A stretch of DNA of 64,000 nucleotides from positions 186,001 to 250,000 of the forward strand of contig OY756140.1 of assembly GCA_963576785.1 (NCBI GenBank), read 5' to 3'. The translations under genes were made by a program, and so were the position numbers. The notes under the pieces were generated by a model that made no database searches, was not told the DNA's origin, and saw only the letters and a program-made list of their open reading frames with translations. The stretch is from Chlorophyllum brunneum. Lineage: Eukaryota; Basidiomycota; Agaricomycetes; Agaricales; Agaricaceae. Below are positions 1 to 11,300 of this stretch, piece after piece (within the stretch, counting starts at the first letter, position 1; the number at the start of each line of letters is the position of its first letter).

Positions 1-834
1 AAAACAAGTTTGTTGTTGGATTTTTACAACTAGGACTCTGTGGCCTTTTTATACAGAAAAAAAGAGCAGATTTTTTTTTTGGGTGGGTGTGTGAGTGGAT
101 ATCGGCATTGAGGGTGTTGGGTGATGGATTCTGAAGCTAGAAGGAAATGAAGTGTTGTTCTGGCACTGCCCTGTCATAGATGAGGTGTTAATTTTTTTTT
201 GTTTTTAGTACAACCGACGGGAGCGCGTTTTCAATTCGTAGTTCCAAGAAACGACAAAGTGTTTATTTCACCAAGACGTTCTCTTGCGTGAAAAATAATA
301 ATAATACGAATTTGCAGACTCGAGCAAAAACCACGTCGAGATACCACCAAGACTCGAGTCAACCTCGCAACTTCTCGGATATGGAACGTGGACATGAAAC
401 GACAACGAAAGCGTAGATAGAGCGGGAGAGAGAGAAACCTGCCAAGCGAAACGGCATAAAGAAGCATTGTACAGTAGTAGTACATATCAACGGAAATAGG
501 ATGCACTAACTATGAGTCTCAACATTACCCAGACATATGCGAAGTGGTAGAAATGGAGATTGAGCACCACAATATTCTTAAGATAGATGTCCAGCGCGGC
601 AGGATGGAGGATGAATATACGTAAACCTGGTTCCGTTTGATGTACCCAATCCGCTCTATTCGCGGCTTTCCTTGTGGGACCGCGCGTAATTACATCCATT
701 GGCGGTCATGCACGACCGATATTGACGTGGTTTTTTTTTCCGTCACCATTACTCGACTAGTACCACAATCTATCGATAAAACGTAACACACACATTACAT
801 TAAAACATACATACACACAAATACGTATACCCAA
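1..834. other. Left-edge non-coding stretch
   Basis: Only short open frames without family resemblance or plausible exon structure are present. It contains T-rich runs near 70-80, 190-200 and 728-737. It may be the 3' flank of the F-box gene to its right, or flank of a gene outside the window. Confidence 0.4.
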
Positions 835-2215
835 TTACCCAAACGAAAACAATTTCCCATCCCAAGGAAGATTCCCAACACACCTATTCGTCTCATACAC
901 CCAATACCTCTTCTTCAATATCTCCTCATAAATAATCCCCAACAACCCTCTCTCATTCAACTTGGGCAAAGTCCCAGGATCCGCAAACAATTTCAAATAA
1001 TGTCTCCCAACAGTCAAATAAACTTTTTTCAACCTCGGAAAGCGGTATTTGTTGGATAATAGTTGATCGAATTCATGAAAACATAGGTCGATGGGGAATC
1101 CGCCGGGGAAGATGGCGTCGAGTTTTTCGATTTGGTCTGTGGTTAGGAATTTGATGTGGATGAGTTCGAGGGAGGATGGTTGACGGCTGAGTTGGCGGAA
1201 GGTGTGATTTAGGAAGCCGAATGGATTGGGGTAGGTACGTGATGCTGGTTTTAGCATGACGGGACATTTGATAGCCAAGGTGCGTAGTGTTGGAGGAACT
1301 GTAAATTCGATGATGGTTCCGTTTTGGTTATAGCATGGATTCGGGTATGAGGTAAAATCTAGTAAGAGAGTATCGGTTAATTCGGCGTAAGAGGGATAGA
1401 GTGTTGTACTCACTGTAACAATACGGTGTGTATACGAATGACCGTAGTGTTGATTTACACATATTCAACACTTCATTAACAACCTCCACTTCCTTCGATT
1501 CATCCCCCAGGAACAAGTGTTTCAACCGCGGAAATACACTGGTGCTCTGACCACGACCGCCCATAATCATCCACAACAAACACTCGGGCAACAATCTCAA
1601 CGGAAACATCAACGATTCCAACTTTGGCCAACAACTCACAAGTCCACCATCATCATCCTCAACAAACTCGGTCCCATGAATTTTCAAGACTCGGATTGAT
1701 GACAAACATATTGTCAAATAAGATGCTGGTACGCGTCTATCTTCGAGGTTGAGTTCCTCAAGCGCCAAACTCCTTCGTAATACCTCTCTTACAATAACTT
1801 CTGTATCCGGTAAAGGATCATCTCGATATCGTCTGAGGATAGTAATTTTGTTTAGGCTACCCGCTGGGATGAGTTTGAGAACGGAAAGAAATGAAGGATC
1901 GGGTGTTGATTGGCCTGGCGGAGGATAACATTGGAGTTTAAGGTGCCGCACGTGAGAGAGAAGATGTGAATGTGTAGATTTGAGAAGCCAAGAGCAATCA
2001 TAACCATTCGATGAGTCTTCACCACCTGGTTGATCTCGACGTCGAGAGGGAAAACGATGAATGGTAAGACTGGAAAAGAGATGTTGTTGGACGATGTATC
2101 GGAGAGTAGCACAGACCAGGGAGCATTTTTTTAGAGTTGGGAGGTCTTCGCGGAGATTGAGTAATATTTCGTGGCAGAGTTCGACTGGGAGACGGGGTGC
2201 TGGGGAGGTGGACAT
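835..2215 (-). CDS. F-box domain protein (fungal F-box/LRR-like)
   Basis: Predicted two exons, complement(835..1412, 1459..2215), 444 aa. The 46-bp intron has donor GTAAAT and acceptor TACAG and restores one continuous frame. The N-terminus (about residues 5-50) carries the F-box pattern LPVELCHEILLNL, followed by LKKCSLVCATLRYIVQQHLF. The rest is Leu-rich repeat-like text typical of basidiomycete F-box proteins. F-box proteins join Skp1-cullin ubiquitin ligases and choose substrates; the substrate here cannot be inferred. An upstream in-frame ATG at 2248 would add 11 residues; 2215 was chosen because it lies directly before the F-box. The gene is divergent from the secreted repeat protein at 3228. 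Confidence 0.8.
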
Positions 2216-3227
2216 CGTGGAGGGACGAGACTGATCCGTGGGAATCATAGTTGAATGTTCCAGCCCAACACCCAATCTTCTTCCACGTGGGCCCTGTTCC
2301 AGGCGCTTGCTAACCGAATATTGACACCCGTCGTAGGTTTCCTCGGACACTGTTGTCCTCAATCACCTATAGGCTGCCGCAAGACACCTTATCACAGCCG
2401 CAGTAAACTCTATTTCCTATCAACTCGAAACCCTAGGGACCACCCGACTTCATCAGACGCCTACAAATAATATCATCATCAGCCACACACTCGCTGTTGT
2501 CGTCTCGAGCACAAAAATCTATCGAGGAGTAAAACCTTTGTCTGTGGTGAGCCCTGAAGACCTGAAGCACATCTCGCGCCGCACGGAGACCCAGAGTAAA
2601 TGTGGAAGCTGTTAATCCCCGGTTCTAAATTTGGACTCCATAACGTCATCAAAGAAGATTTGTTTCCCCGTCGCCAAGTACATTCGTAGCACCTCAAGTT
2701 CTTAGCTTGAGTCAACCTGCAGCCCGCCCGGGTACGTATTCTCACACACAACTTGGAGCATCTCCAACATCAAGTCTTTGTCCGCGTCAACCCTGGACTA
2801 GTGCAAATGACACCGACACTAAAAACAACTTCCTTGATGTTCAAATGTCATTCTACCATATCAGCGTCTGTGAACGAACGCCTTACTTGTGGAAGTGATT
2901 GTGGTTATGAAGTCCGATAACTCCACCAAAACCAACGAATCCTCAAATGCCAAGGCTACAAATTCACGTATGGTGTACTTGTGTACTAGAAATGAAAATT
3001 CCGTCCCCGAATAATGACCCGCCAGCGCGTACAAACCCGCAAACTGAATTGAACTTACTTCTAGCTCACCACATTTCTCGTCACCGACCCGAATGACACG
3101 ACGCCTCAAATGTTTAGCTAACATATAAACTCCCAACCCAACCAATCCTTTCCAACCCGACGAACTTTTTTTTTCGTTTGTTCCCCAACTCCCCAAACAC
3201 CTCTCCCTCCCTCCAGGATAATTCAAT
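2216..3227. other. Divergent intergenic region
   Basis: About 1 kb lies between the F-box gene (-) and the secreted repeat gene (+). No convincing gene is seen. The right end holds a TATA-like element and a CT-rich stretch just before the ATG at 3228. Confidence 0.4.
3124..3130 (+). promoter_or_regulatory. TATA-like box for the secreted repeat gene
   Basis: TATAAAC lies about 100 bp upstream of the ATG at 3228 and is followed by a pyrimidine-rich leader. Position and sequence fit a strong core promoter; no experimental support is available. Confidence 0.4.
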
Positions 3228-3839
3228 ATGAAAACTTCATTCTTCCTCACCCTCATCTCTCTCGCCGTCTTCACTCAAGCAATCCCAACTCCAATCATCG
3301 TTGATGGAGTAACCGTTCCTCAAGGTCAAGCGTCAGGAGCAGGAGCACTAGCAGGCCAAGGATCTCTTTCCGGCAGAAGTCGATTCAACCGTCGTGATAT
3401 CCAATCCCAAAACACCGGTGCAACACCAGACCCCCACTTCAACCTGGGTGGCGCAGGGAACTTGGCAGGTCAAGGTTCCATCTCTGGTAGAGATATCTAC
3501 CCTCGTGAAGGGAATGGTGATCCTTGTGGAGATGATAGTTGTAATCCAGGAGACGACACTCGTCGTCGTGATGTCCAATCCCAAAACGCAGCTACCACAC
3601 CAGACCCTCACTTCAACCTCTCCGGTGCAGGAGCATTAGCAGGTCAAGGATCCATCTCTGGTAGAGATCGAATCTACCGTCGCGGTGGTGGTGACCCTTG
3701 TGGAGATGATAGCTGCAACGGAGACGACAAGAGCGGTGATCCATGTGGAGATGACAGCTGCAACCCAGGAGATACCGCCCGCCGTCGTCGTGGTGAATAC
3801 ACCGGCACTGGGTACGAGTCTAAAGGCTTAGTCCTTTAA
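3228..3839 (+). CDS. Secreted Kex2-processed repeat protein (KEP-like)
   Basis: Single exon, 203 aa. Residues 1-18 are a classical signal peptide ending TQA. Three related units follow. The block GAG-L-AGQGS-SGR occurs at about 37-50, 75-88 and 133-146. The block D(I/V)QSQN then PDPHFNL occurs at 57-73 and 115-131. DPCGDDSCN occurs three times, near 98-106, 156-164 and 171-179, giving six regularly spaced cysteines. Basic clusters RR (55-56), RRR (112-114), RR (151-152) and RRRR (185-188) lie at the unit borders, where the Golgi protease Kex2 would cut. This layout matches fungal Kex2-processed repeat proteins, which include repellents and dikaritin precursors such as UstA. The product is unknown; it could be structural cell-wall peptides or a modified peptide. 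Confidence 0.8.
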   Translation: MKTSFFLTLISLAVFTQAIPTPIIVDGVTVPQGQASGAGALAGQGSLSGRSRFNRRDIQSQNTGATPDPHFNLGGAGNLAGQGSISGRDIYPREGNGDPCGDDSCNPGDDTRRRDVQSQNAATTPDPHFNLSGAGALAGQGSISGRDRIYRRGGGDPCGDDSCNGDDKSGDPCGDDSCNPGDTARRRRGEYTGTGYESKGLVL

Positions 3840-4214
3840 GAAAGGAGATGCGGACTTGGATGTAGTGATCGCCGTCGACGAGAAGTAAATACGGCTTTCG
3901 GTTCTGGTTAAGAAGGACTTTCTTGTGTGGGTATAGATCATAATGTTAGATACCCTAGTTACTCTGACCGTCGTCTCTCCTTTTCTCCGGCTGAACACGT
4001 TCCTTGCTTCAGTTTTTCTTTTTCTTGTATACCCAATCTGTATACCCTAAATTACCAATACCACTAGTCATGTATCGTATTCGAAGGCCCCTGTCTGATA
4101 TCTACAATGACACCTCAGTCAGTGTGAGCTATGTCTTGGCTATAGAGAATATCATGGACTTCCATTCAATCAGCTATCCACTACAAAATACAAAACCGTT
4201 GAATCTCCAGCTCA
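3840..4214. other. Convergent 3' intergenic region
   Basis: This is the short gap between the secreted repeat gene (+) and the malic enzyme gene (-). It contains a T-rich tract near 4011-4025 but no supported gene. Confidence 0.35.
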
Positions 4215-6586
4215 CTACTCCATCGCTTCCGAATCAAATTCATATTCCGGATAAACCGGCACCCAAACCTTCTCCTTCGCCTTCTCCCTCACATCCTCCA
4301 CCCTCATCCTCAACCCCGACTCACCCTCTCTAACAACCTCCTCAGCCACTGCCACACCAATCTCAAAATTAATCCCCGGCGCTTCACCAAAATCAGGTAA
4401 CAATGCCTTTCCGGCGTAATCCCCATCTCGACTATGCGGAGAATCACCATCATTCGTATTATTCGATGATGTAGCATTTTGTTTTCGGATGGCTGGAGAA
4501 AGTTCTGCGAGTCGATGAGCACCTGCTACTATCATTGTATCTGTGATTTCTTTCGCTTTTGCTAGGACGACGCCGAATCCGAGACCTGGATAAATTAACG
4601 CGTTGTTGCACGACGCAATACTTCATTAACCGCCTCCACGTCAGTAATCAATCGTTAAAGGAAGAAATCAGGACACATACACGAATTCTTTTTCTTCTCC
4701 ATCGACCTTCATCTTGACGGGAGGGAACGGGCTTCCAGTCGCGACCAAAGCCTTACCCCCCGTCCACTTCAAAATATCCTCCGGCTTTGCCTCAACAAGC
4801 GTACTCGGATTCGACAACGGGAACACAATCGGCCTCTCACATCCTCCATCAACCATCGCTTGAATGACCTCTTGGGTAAACGCCCCAGCAGCCGTCGAAC
4901 ATCCAATCAACACCGTCGGCTTGACTTTCTTAACAACATCCAACAATTCAACCTTTCCTTTCCAACCTTCATCTGCGCTTCGTACGAACCCTTCAAGTCG
5001 TCCTTTAGCCTCTCCAACACCCTTGGCCATACCCCCACCCACATCGTATACGAGACCTTCTCTATCGACCAACCAAAATTTGCTACTGGCTTCTTCCTTT
5101 GTGGTTTCGTCCGCTGCGACCATTGCATCTCGGAGTTGTGTCGCTATACCGAGTCCTGCTGATCCTGCACCCATGATAACGTACCGCTGATCCGCTAATG
5201 AACCTTTCTTATTGTGCACCTGATTCTTTGCAACGCCGATAGCTGCCATAAGGCAGGCAAGGGTGACAGCTCCTGTTCCTTGACTTAAGAATCCGAGCGT
5301 CAGCACCAGCATCGCGGAGGAAAGCTTGGGGGGAACTTACATATCGTCGTTAAAGACAGGATGCTCCTTCTTGTAACGCATCAACAAACGATACGCATTT
5401 TGGGACGCAAAATCCTCAAAATGTAATAGACTGTTGGGATAATACTTCTGTACCAATCGAACGAACCTGGAACACGTACAGGTTTTCAGCCTCACATAAC
5501 CACCAAGATAGATGAAACTTACTTGTCGATGAACTGATCGTATTCTTCTCCTCGGACTCGCTTGTGCTTCCATCCCTTCACAAAACGTCATCCACAAGAA
5601 ATCACACCAGGAGTGAGGTGACTTACAACATAGAGATCGTCATTCAAGAGTTTTTCGTTATCCGTTCCAACATCTAGCATGACACTCAGAGATCTGGCTG
5701 GGTCCAATCCTCCAATCAACCTGTGAATCATTCAAGGTAAATGCGCATATACCCAGAAAAAAAAGACGTACGTATACATGACCGACTTGGCAGTAGAAAT
5801 CTACATTCACCAAAATGAACTTAATGCCCCAGTTACCAATATGCCCAACATACCGCGATACCCTATATGAATAGGGGGTCAAATAACCAAAAATAAATTA
5901 CTTCCGAAAGTCGGATAAACTCACCCCGACACCTTGGTCTCCAATTCCCAAGATAGCTTCAGCATCCGTACACACCACAAGTTCAATTTCCCTTCCCTGC
6001 TGAACAGTCTGTTCCAAAAACTCCTCTTCCATCGTCTCCTGATCACTAAACGTCAAATACAAACCCTCACTTCTCCTGAACAAATGTGAATATTGCGCGA
6101 TCGCCTCTGCCTAAAGAATGCATATATCCAGTCAGCATGGCTGTTGTCCTAATGAAATATATGTAATTAGGAGATTTGGTTGCTCACTTGGGTAGGGGTA
6201 TAGATGATAGGGACGAGTTCTTTCAAATGTTTAGAAACAAGCGCATAATAGAGGACCCAGTTTTGGTCTTTGAGGCTTTGGAGGAAAGTGTTCTTGCGAA
6301 GAGGATCTTTTCGTGAGCTGAGTTGTTCGTAAGCTCGAGAGACTTGTTCGTCTAGAGTATTAACTCGAGAAGGTAGACGTCCTGTGAGTCCGAATTCTTT
6401 TCTCTCGCGGTGGGTAAAACTAGTGCCTTTGTTGAACCTGGGATTTGTGAGGAGAGCTTCACCACGAAGGGCGACTCGGACTGTGGGTATTGTATGTTTT
6501 CTGGCTTTTGTGAGCATTCTGCTAGCGGCCATGGATGGTGGTGTAAGATAGGGTGAATTTTTGAAACGCAGGTTTTGTGGAGCCAT
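4215..6586 (-). CDS. MAE1: NAD-dependent malic enzyme
   Basis: Nine predicted exons, complement(4215..4620, 4681..5283, 5341..5466, 5523..5575, 5627..5720, 5772..5800, 5854..5862, 5925..6110, 6188..6586), 634 aa. Malic enzyme converts malate to pyruvate and CO2, reducing NAD(P)+. Family landmarks are read straight through: IIYTPTQ and QYSHLFRRSEGLYLTF near the N-terminus, the substrate and nucleotide region GIGDQGVGGIAISTAKSV, DVGTDNEKLL, FNDDIQGTGAVTLA, the Rossmann-like MGAGSAGLGIA, and CNNALIYPGLGFG near the C-terminus. Length fits the family. One exon, 5854..5862, is only 9 nt and encodes Gly-Ile-Ala inside a conserved stretch. The basic, hydroxylated N-terminus could target mitochondria, but this is not certain. 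The symbol follows yeast usage. Confidence 0.92.
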
Positions 6587-6750
6587 GGAGCATCCGCTAT
6601 GACGCAAATGAAATATTATAAGATTACAGACACAAAACGACCGATCAGTATAGATGAAGCATGTGATGTACATGATAGTATCATCGCAGGAGAAGGATCA
6701 AGGAAACAACAACGCATATACCACGCACACTCAACGAAACCGAATAGAAA

Positions 6751-7467
6751 TTACTCTGTTGCTACTAGGCTTCCACCGTAACCATCTCCACGTTTGATGG
6801 TGCGGATACCTAATAGAAGACCGACAAAGAGTGCGAACGAAAGGAAGATCCTGTAAACAATCGAGTCAGTCTCGGGTCAGGTCCGATACCCGGAGTACGC
6901 ACCAAGTAATCCATCCAAAAGCTATCAAGGCATTGACTTGACCGCAATACGAAAATGAATGATTGCTGGAGCAGTTAAGCCCACCTCCCACCGATTCTGT
7001 CAAGGCAGCAGACGCTGCCAACCAGAGTACCCATGTAACGAATAGGCTATCATATCGGTCAGATAGAGCAAACAATAGGAGAAAGAAATAGGCGCACAAG
7101 ATGAGATGAGTCAGGACGCTAGCCAGGGGTGAGTGTCTCGCAAGCATGAAGAAGAACATCAACACAGGTAGGAAAAGAACAGTCCATGCAGCGACGAAGA
7201 GGAAGTATCGCACACGATCCCTCTCTCCCAGACTTGAGAAGTTATGATGAACATTAAAACGGCCAACCAGCCAACCGGAAATCGCAAGCTAGTCCAACAA
7301 TGTCAATATGACACCACGCAGCGAAGAAAGGAGACAAACCTCGATAACGCCAAAGCAGAAAACGAGACCAAAGAAGACTGTAAGATAGCTGTTAAGCAAG
7401 AACTCTGAAAAAACGCTGAGAAAAGCGTACATGGATAGGTCCTTTTCACAACGGAGTCGACTCCCAT
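6751..7467 (-). CDS. MARVEL-domain four-TM membrane protein
   Basis: Four predicted exons, complement(6751..6850, 6903..7288, 7340..7377, 7431..7467), 186 aa. It has four hydrophobic segments, at about residues 12-34, 55-77, 84-106 and 143-167. The loop before the last one contains paired cysteines (LNCSSN and SYCGQ). This is the fold seen in fungal MARVEL proteins, which sit in the plasma membrane and eisosome-like domains. Introns are 51-53 bp with clean GT-AG borders. It lies 165 bp upstream of, and on the same strand as, malic enzyme. The MARVEL assignment rests on topology and loop pattern, so another tetraspan family remains possible. Confidence 0.72.
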
Positions 7468-7916
7468 TGTGGTGGTAGGTGGGTTGGGGTGGCGGTGGTG
7501 GTAAGGTGAATCGTCAAAGTCGTGAGGTTATTATAGCCGTCTAGTCGTGAAAGGAGGTGAGGAACACAGTTGATCCTGCCCGTCCCCCGATCAAATTCAA
7601 CATGACGTCACTTGAGTACCAAGCAAACACAGGTCACTCCACGGCAACGTGACTGCGCACTCGCAGTATCGCAAGTATATTTAACATGCATAACACTCGG
7701 CACCATACCGTATATACTTCATCGCACTCGGGTGGCTGTAGTAGCGATCGTTCGCAGTGATTTCATTGTTCATGTCAGCCCTTCATCAGACCGCAGCAAA
7801 AACCCCATACTCCCGTTCTTCCCGACCGTAACAAAATTACTCACTGAACATCGGGTTGCAGTTACATTTCTATTGATGGTCTCTACTATCTCTTCTTTGT
7901 ATATATACTAACCCCC
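7468..7916. other. Intergenic region without supported gene
   Basis: It separates two minus-strand genes and acts as 5' flank of the MARVEL gene and 3' flank of the small secreted gene. GGTGG repeats near 7480-7505 are the only visible simple sequence. Confidence 0.35.
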
Positions 7917-8419
7917 TCAATTATCGCAAGAACACTCCGCTGACTGGATGTTCCAAGTAACCCCTGAAGGACCCTCAAACGGATTCTGTGCAGGAAGACC
8001 CTCCGCGAAATCAGCTGTTTGCAGGCAGGTCCACGCATCCTCGGAGAACGCATTGTGAACGTTGAACACATCATCCGGATCCTCAGTAAAAGTAGCGCCC
8101 TGAGTCTATACAAACACCCTCTGTCAGCTATCACAAAGAATAGATTTTTTTTTGCAGATTCATACAAAACCAGTACCACCAGAAGCGTCTATCAGTGCGA
8201 AACCAGGAACTATACGAGGAGAAATTCAGTTCATATTTGGAAGACTTGAAGAGCACGCTACCCACTGAAGTTGAAATCCGCGACAACATTCGTGACGGTT
8301 GGATCAACGGGAGTGGTGGGGACGAAAACAAAATCGCATTGCGCAAGGTCTGTCTGAGCGAAAGCGGTGGTTGAAACCACAATAGCAACGAGGACAGTGA
8401 TAAAGTTCTTGAAGACCAT
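7917..8419 (-). CDS. Small secreted cysteine-containing protein, copy 1
   Basis: Three predicted exons, complement(7917..8105, 8166..8209, 8266..8419), 128 aa. Residues 1-21 form a signal peptide ending in AFA. The mature part has one early Cys (QCDFVFVP), then PVDPTV, a Gly-rich turn, DPDDVFNVHN, WTC and a terminal C-S-C pattern, with WNIQSAECSC near the end. It is paralogous to the gene at 9302-9828: the last exons are both exactly 189 nt and share PD...FNVHN, W-C and W-IQS-C-C. The function is not recognised; a small apoplastic or effector-like protein is plausible. The three-exon model is supported by this conserved layout. Confidence 0.72.
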
Positions 8420-8471
8420 TGCGTTGTTTTGGTCCAGGATCACTTGAAGGTATTTTTCTAAAATCCCTTTA

Positions 8472-8480
8472 CTTTATATA
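8472..8480 (-). promoter_or_regulatory. TATA box of small secreted gene copy 1
   Basis: On the minus strand this reads TATATAAAG, 53 bp upstream of the ATG at 8419. The same element is found at a similar distance upstream of copy 2. Confidence 0.5.
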
Positions 8481-9301
8481 CTACTCAAGCGCACAAATAC
8501 TTCATGAGAAAATCATCGCTTTGCCTAAGCATTACCCATACAAATAATCTATTTCCGAACAAAGAAGGAATAACCATCAAAATAATTCATCCACGACGGT
8601 GTTTTCGTACCATCCGTCTGTAGGGCGGCTACAGCATGGATAACTACCGCCCTCTCGGCAACGAGCTTCTGTAATTCAAACCAGGGCACAACATTGATGA
8701 GAATTTCAGCACCGGTGGCTTAAATTCACCGCAAAATCCCATATTTTTAGGAATAAATAACAGTGCGTGTAATCAGGCCCTGGATGCCAAGCCAAAAATC
8801 TCTGCGATGAATAGATGAAAGAGGTTATCGAGTGGGGAAGTGCCTACATAGCCTCTCTGCCCGGCACCAGTTATGCAAACCTGAACGAAGGGATATCATG
8901 CATAGTAACCAAGTTGTCCAAAATCCCATCAAAACCCCCGATTTCAATAAATTGTTTGCTGTGAAATATACGTCAGACCAGTGCTCACCATCACCTTTTC
9001 CATTTCCCGCTGATCTCGTGGAGAATAGTTATATTGGGAAGAGCGCCCTGTGTCTGGCCACATTCCAGATGTCGAAGCTAAAAAAAAAAACCCTGTTGGG
9101 AATGAGGAAACGCATTGATGCAGAAGTTCAGTTGCGCCAAATTCTGATAGAAGGATGATTTATCAAAACGGTGATGGATGTGGATACACGTACGTTAAAT
9201 CTCAAAACTAGTAACAAGTGCCAACGCTCTGGAAACAATATAAAATGTTTATAAACTTTCCATCAACAAAATCCAATCTGATTATACCCCTCGGTACCTC
9301 T
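8481..9301. other. Intergenic, with two short coding-like relics on the minus strand
   Basis: Two adjacent minus-strand fragments look more protein-like than background. One, at about 8560-8722, ends WMNYFDGYSFFVRK before a stop. The other, at about 8765-8885, contains LDNLFHLFIAEIFGLASRA before a stop. They are in different frames with no start or splice frame joining them. They may be remains of a decayed gene. No family is recognised. Confidence 0.25.
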
Positions 9302-9828
9302 TCAGAAGTTGTTGCAAGTACAAACAACAGACTGAATCGTCCAAATCATACCAGACAATACTTCCTGATCCGTCCGAGTGAAGCTCTCCATAAACTCTTT
9401 AGTCCGTTCACAACTCCATCCCTCAGCCTCAAGTTTATTATGGACATTGAAATACTTATCGGGGTTTTGGATAAATGTGGGTTTAGTGAGCTATTATCAA
9501 ACAAATGCAATTAGTAGATGAAGAGGAAGAAGAAGAAGAATGTGTTGAAAGTACACACGTGGATAATGTTAGGTGAGTCTGCGATTGCTAAAGGGCGAAC
9601 AGTAACTAATACATTTCAGTTAGTATCAACAAAGTTTGAAAAAAAAGTGAAAGGTGTACGGTAGTTGAATTCCCCTTCAAGGTCGATAGTGGGATCAACA
9701 GGACCAGAAGAAATGAGCACATAGTCGCATGTAGCAGTATTGTTATAGCCCCTGTGAATAGGAATGGAAGGTAGAGCCAAGACAGTGCTGGAAGTAAGGC
9801 TGAGAACGATGAAGAATTTGATAAACAT
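9302..9828 (-). CDS. Small secreted cysteine-containing protein, copy 2
   Basis: Three predicted exons, complement(9302..9490, 9559..9605, 9660..9828), 134 aa. A signal peptide covers residues 1-18 (ending VLA). The mature sequence has CDYVLISSGPVDPTIDLEG, then TFIQNPDKYFNVHNKL, a WSC motif, and a terminal C-T-C pattern after WTIQSVV. Exon number, phases and the 189-nt last exon match copy 1, so the two are tandem paralogues about 900 bp apart. A third, broken copy lies at 13.5-14.1 kb. The function is unknown. The gene sits at the start of segmental-duplication copy A. Confidence 0.75.
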
Positions 9829-9900
9829 TGTGTGGTATGTAGTAGACAAGAACAACGGAGAATTTAGTTATTGTGAAGAATCACTGAACAACCTAACGGG

Positions 9901-9908
9901 CTTTTATA
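9901..9908 (-). promoter_or_regulatory. TATA box of small secreted gene copy 2
   Basis: On the minus strand this reads TATAAAAG, about 73 bp upstream of the ATG at 9828. The spacing is close to that in copy 1. Confidence 0.5.
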
Positions 9909-10284
9909 ATTCCCAAATACCTCAGTCACCCCAACCAAAATGTAGTCACTTCACTAGTTACAGCAACTCGTTATCATGACAAGTTGACGACTATACTAAC
10001 AGTTGTAAGGGTTCAACTCGGTTACACACGGGAAACGGTCAAAATTCGCCATACTTCTGAATTTTGTTATATTGATTGTTCTCTCGAAGAACATCATACC
10101 GGTAATACGACGCCTTTATCTGATTCGCGAAGCCGTAATTACTACCGTCTAAACACCCACAGGAACTAAACGTTCGAGTCAACCCCTCCCCACCAAAACC
10201 ACTCCAACCAAAGCTGACAAAAACACACCACGACCACTTTAAAATACTCCCCTCTATACTCAAACCCAAATCAATCAACATCAA

Positions 10285-11085
10285 TATCTTGAAATCAACT
10301 TCCCCTCATCCCACTCCTTATACGTCCTACTCCCCTTCACCCACTCCACAAGTTCATCCCTCCTCATCTTCGTTCCCCGATCCAAACTCTGCACCTTCAC
10401 CTCACAATTTTCATTTTGTTCTTGAAACAGTAACCAATCCGGCCTTGAGTTCATCACTACCGAGTATAACCGCAAACAGTACTTCGTCTTTTTCACCTGC
10501 CGCGAATTGGGTTGGAAGTTTTGGTTTGTTTTTTGCCAAGAAATCGGTCTATGCATAACGATGCGTTTGAGTAACCGCATAAAACTGTTTTTTTTTTTAA
10601 AAAAAACGAACCTTTATTCCAGCGTCTCGCAATTCACTAACCAATCCAACACGTTCAGTCAACAATCCATCACCGGCATTCATAACGTGAGCCATCGTCT
10701 CCTTACTCCTCATACCCTTCTCTACTCATCTAGGCCACAACAACGAAAATATCCTATGTATACCAATACTCACACACATACAGTAGATGCCCTTGATTTT
10801 TTTCTTTACCCCCTGCCGCGGAGGAACTAAATGAACCCACGAGTCCGTCGTGACGGCAACCAACAGCTATAGACCCAACAACCAACGATTTGTGAATCGT
10901 CTGCTTCTTCATTGTCTGTGGGCTTCTGTTACTGCTGGATTGAACGACGGCTTGGGCGGCTCTCGGTCGGGATGGTGTGGAGGCTTCGACTACAATTTCG
11001 TAGACGAGACCGGTATAGTAGTCTGGACCACGAGCAAGTGGTATATCGAAAGAAACCCGCCAAATAGGTTAAAGAAAAGGCTTAC
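10285..11085 (-). pseudogene. Truncated, decayed copy of the histidyl-tRNA synthetase 3' half
   Basis: It corresponds to HisRS exons 7 and 8 at 14224-15058. The C-terminal [17 protein letters not shown] segment is still readable, but the native stop is lost (the frame runs on to ISRY then stop). An internal stretch in the anticodon-binding domain is shortened. The upstream exon carries frameshifts, and the Lys/Glu-rich insert coding region is deleted or scrambled. The first six exons are absent. No promoter or start is seen, so no product is expected. Confidence 0.85.
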
Positions 11086-11300
11086 CACTTCGGCCTTCCG
11101 TCTACGCTGCAACCAACTCCGTATATATTAAGCATCGGTATGGACAGAAGCTTATTCTCATAAATACAACGAAGTACGAGACTGCGCCCAATGTCCATGG
11201 ATCGCAGATCCCGAAGACTATTTGGATGTTTTACCGTTGGAACTACTATATTGCACCAATATCGTCAACTTATATGCTCCAAACTGGTAGAACTTTCGAC

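Larger units (their letters stand above)
9420..11085. repeat. Segmental duplication, copy A
   Basis: This stretch aligns colinearly with 13477-15076. It starts in the last exon of the small secreted gene, crosses its upstream region, and ends just past the start of HisRS exon 7. Identity is high in blocks, for example CCCACTCCTTATACGTCCTA at both 10309 and 14243, with deletions between. The secreted gene is intact in this copy and the synthetase portion is broken. Confidence 0.85.
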
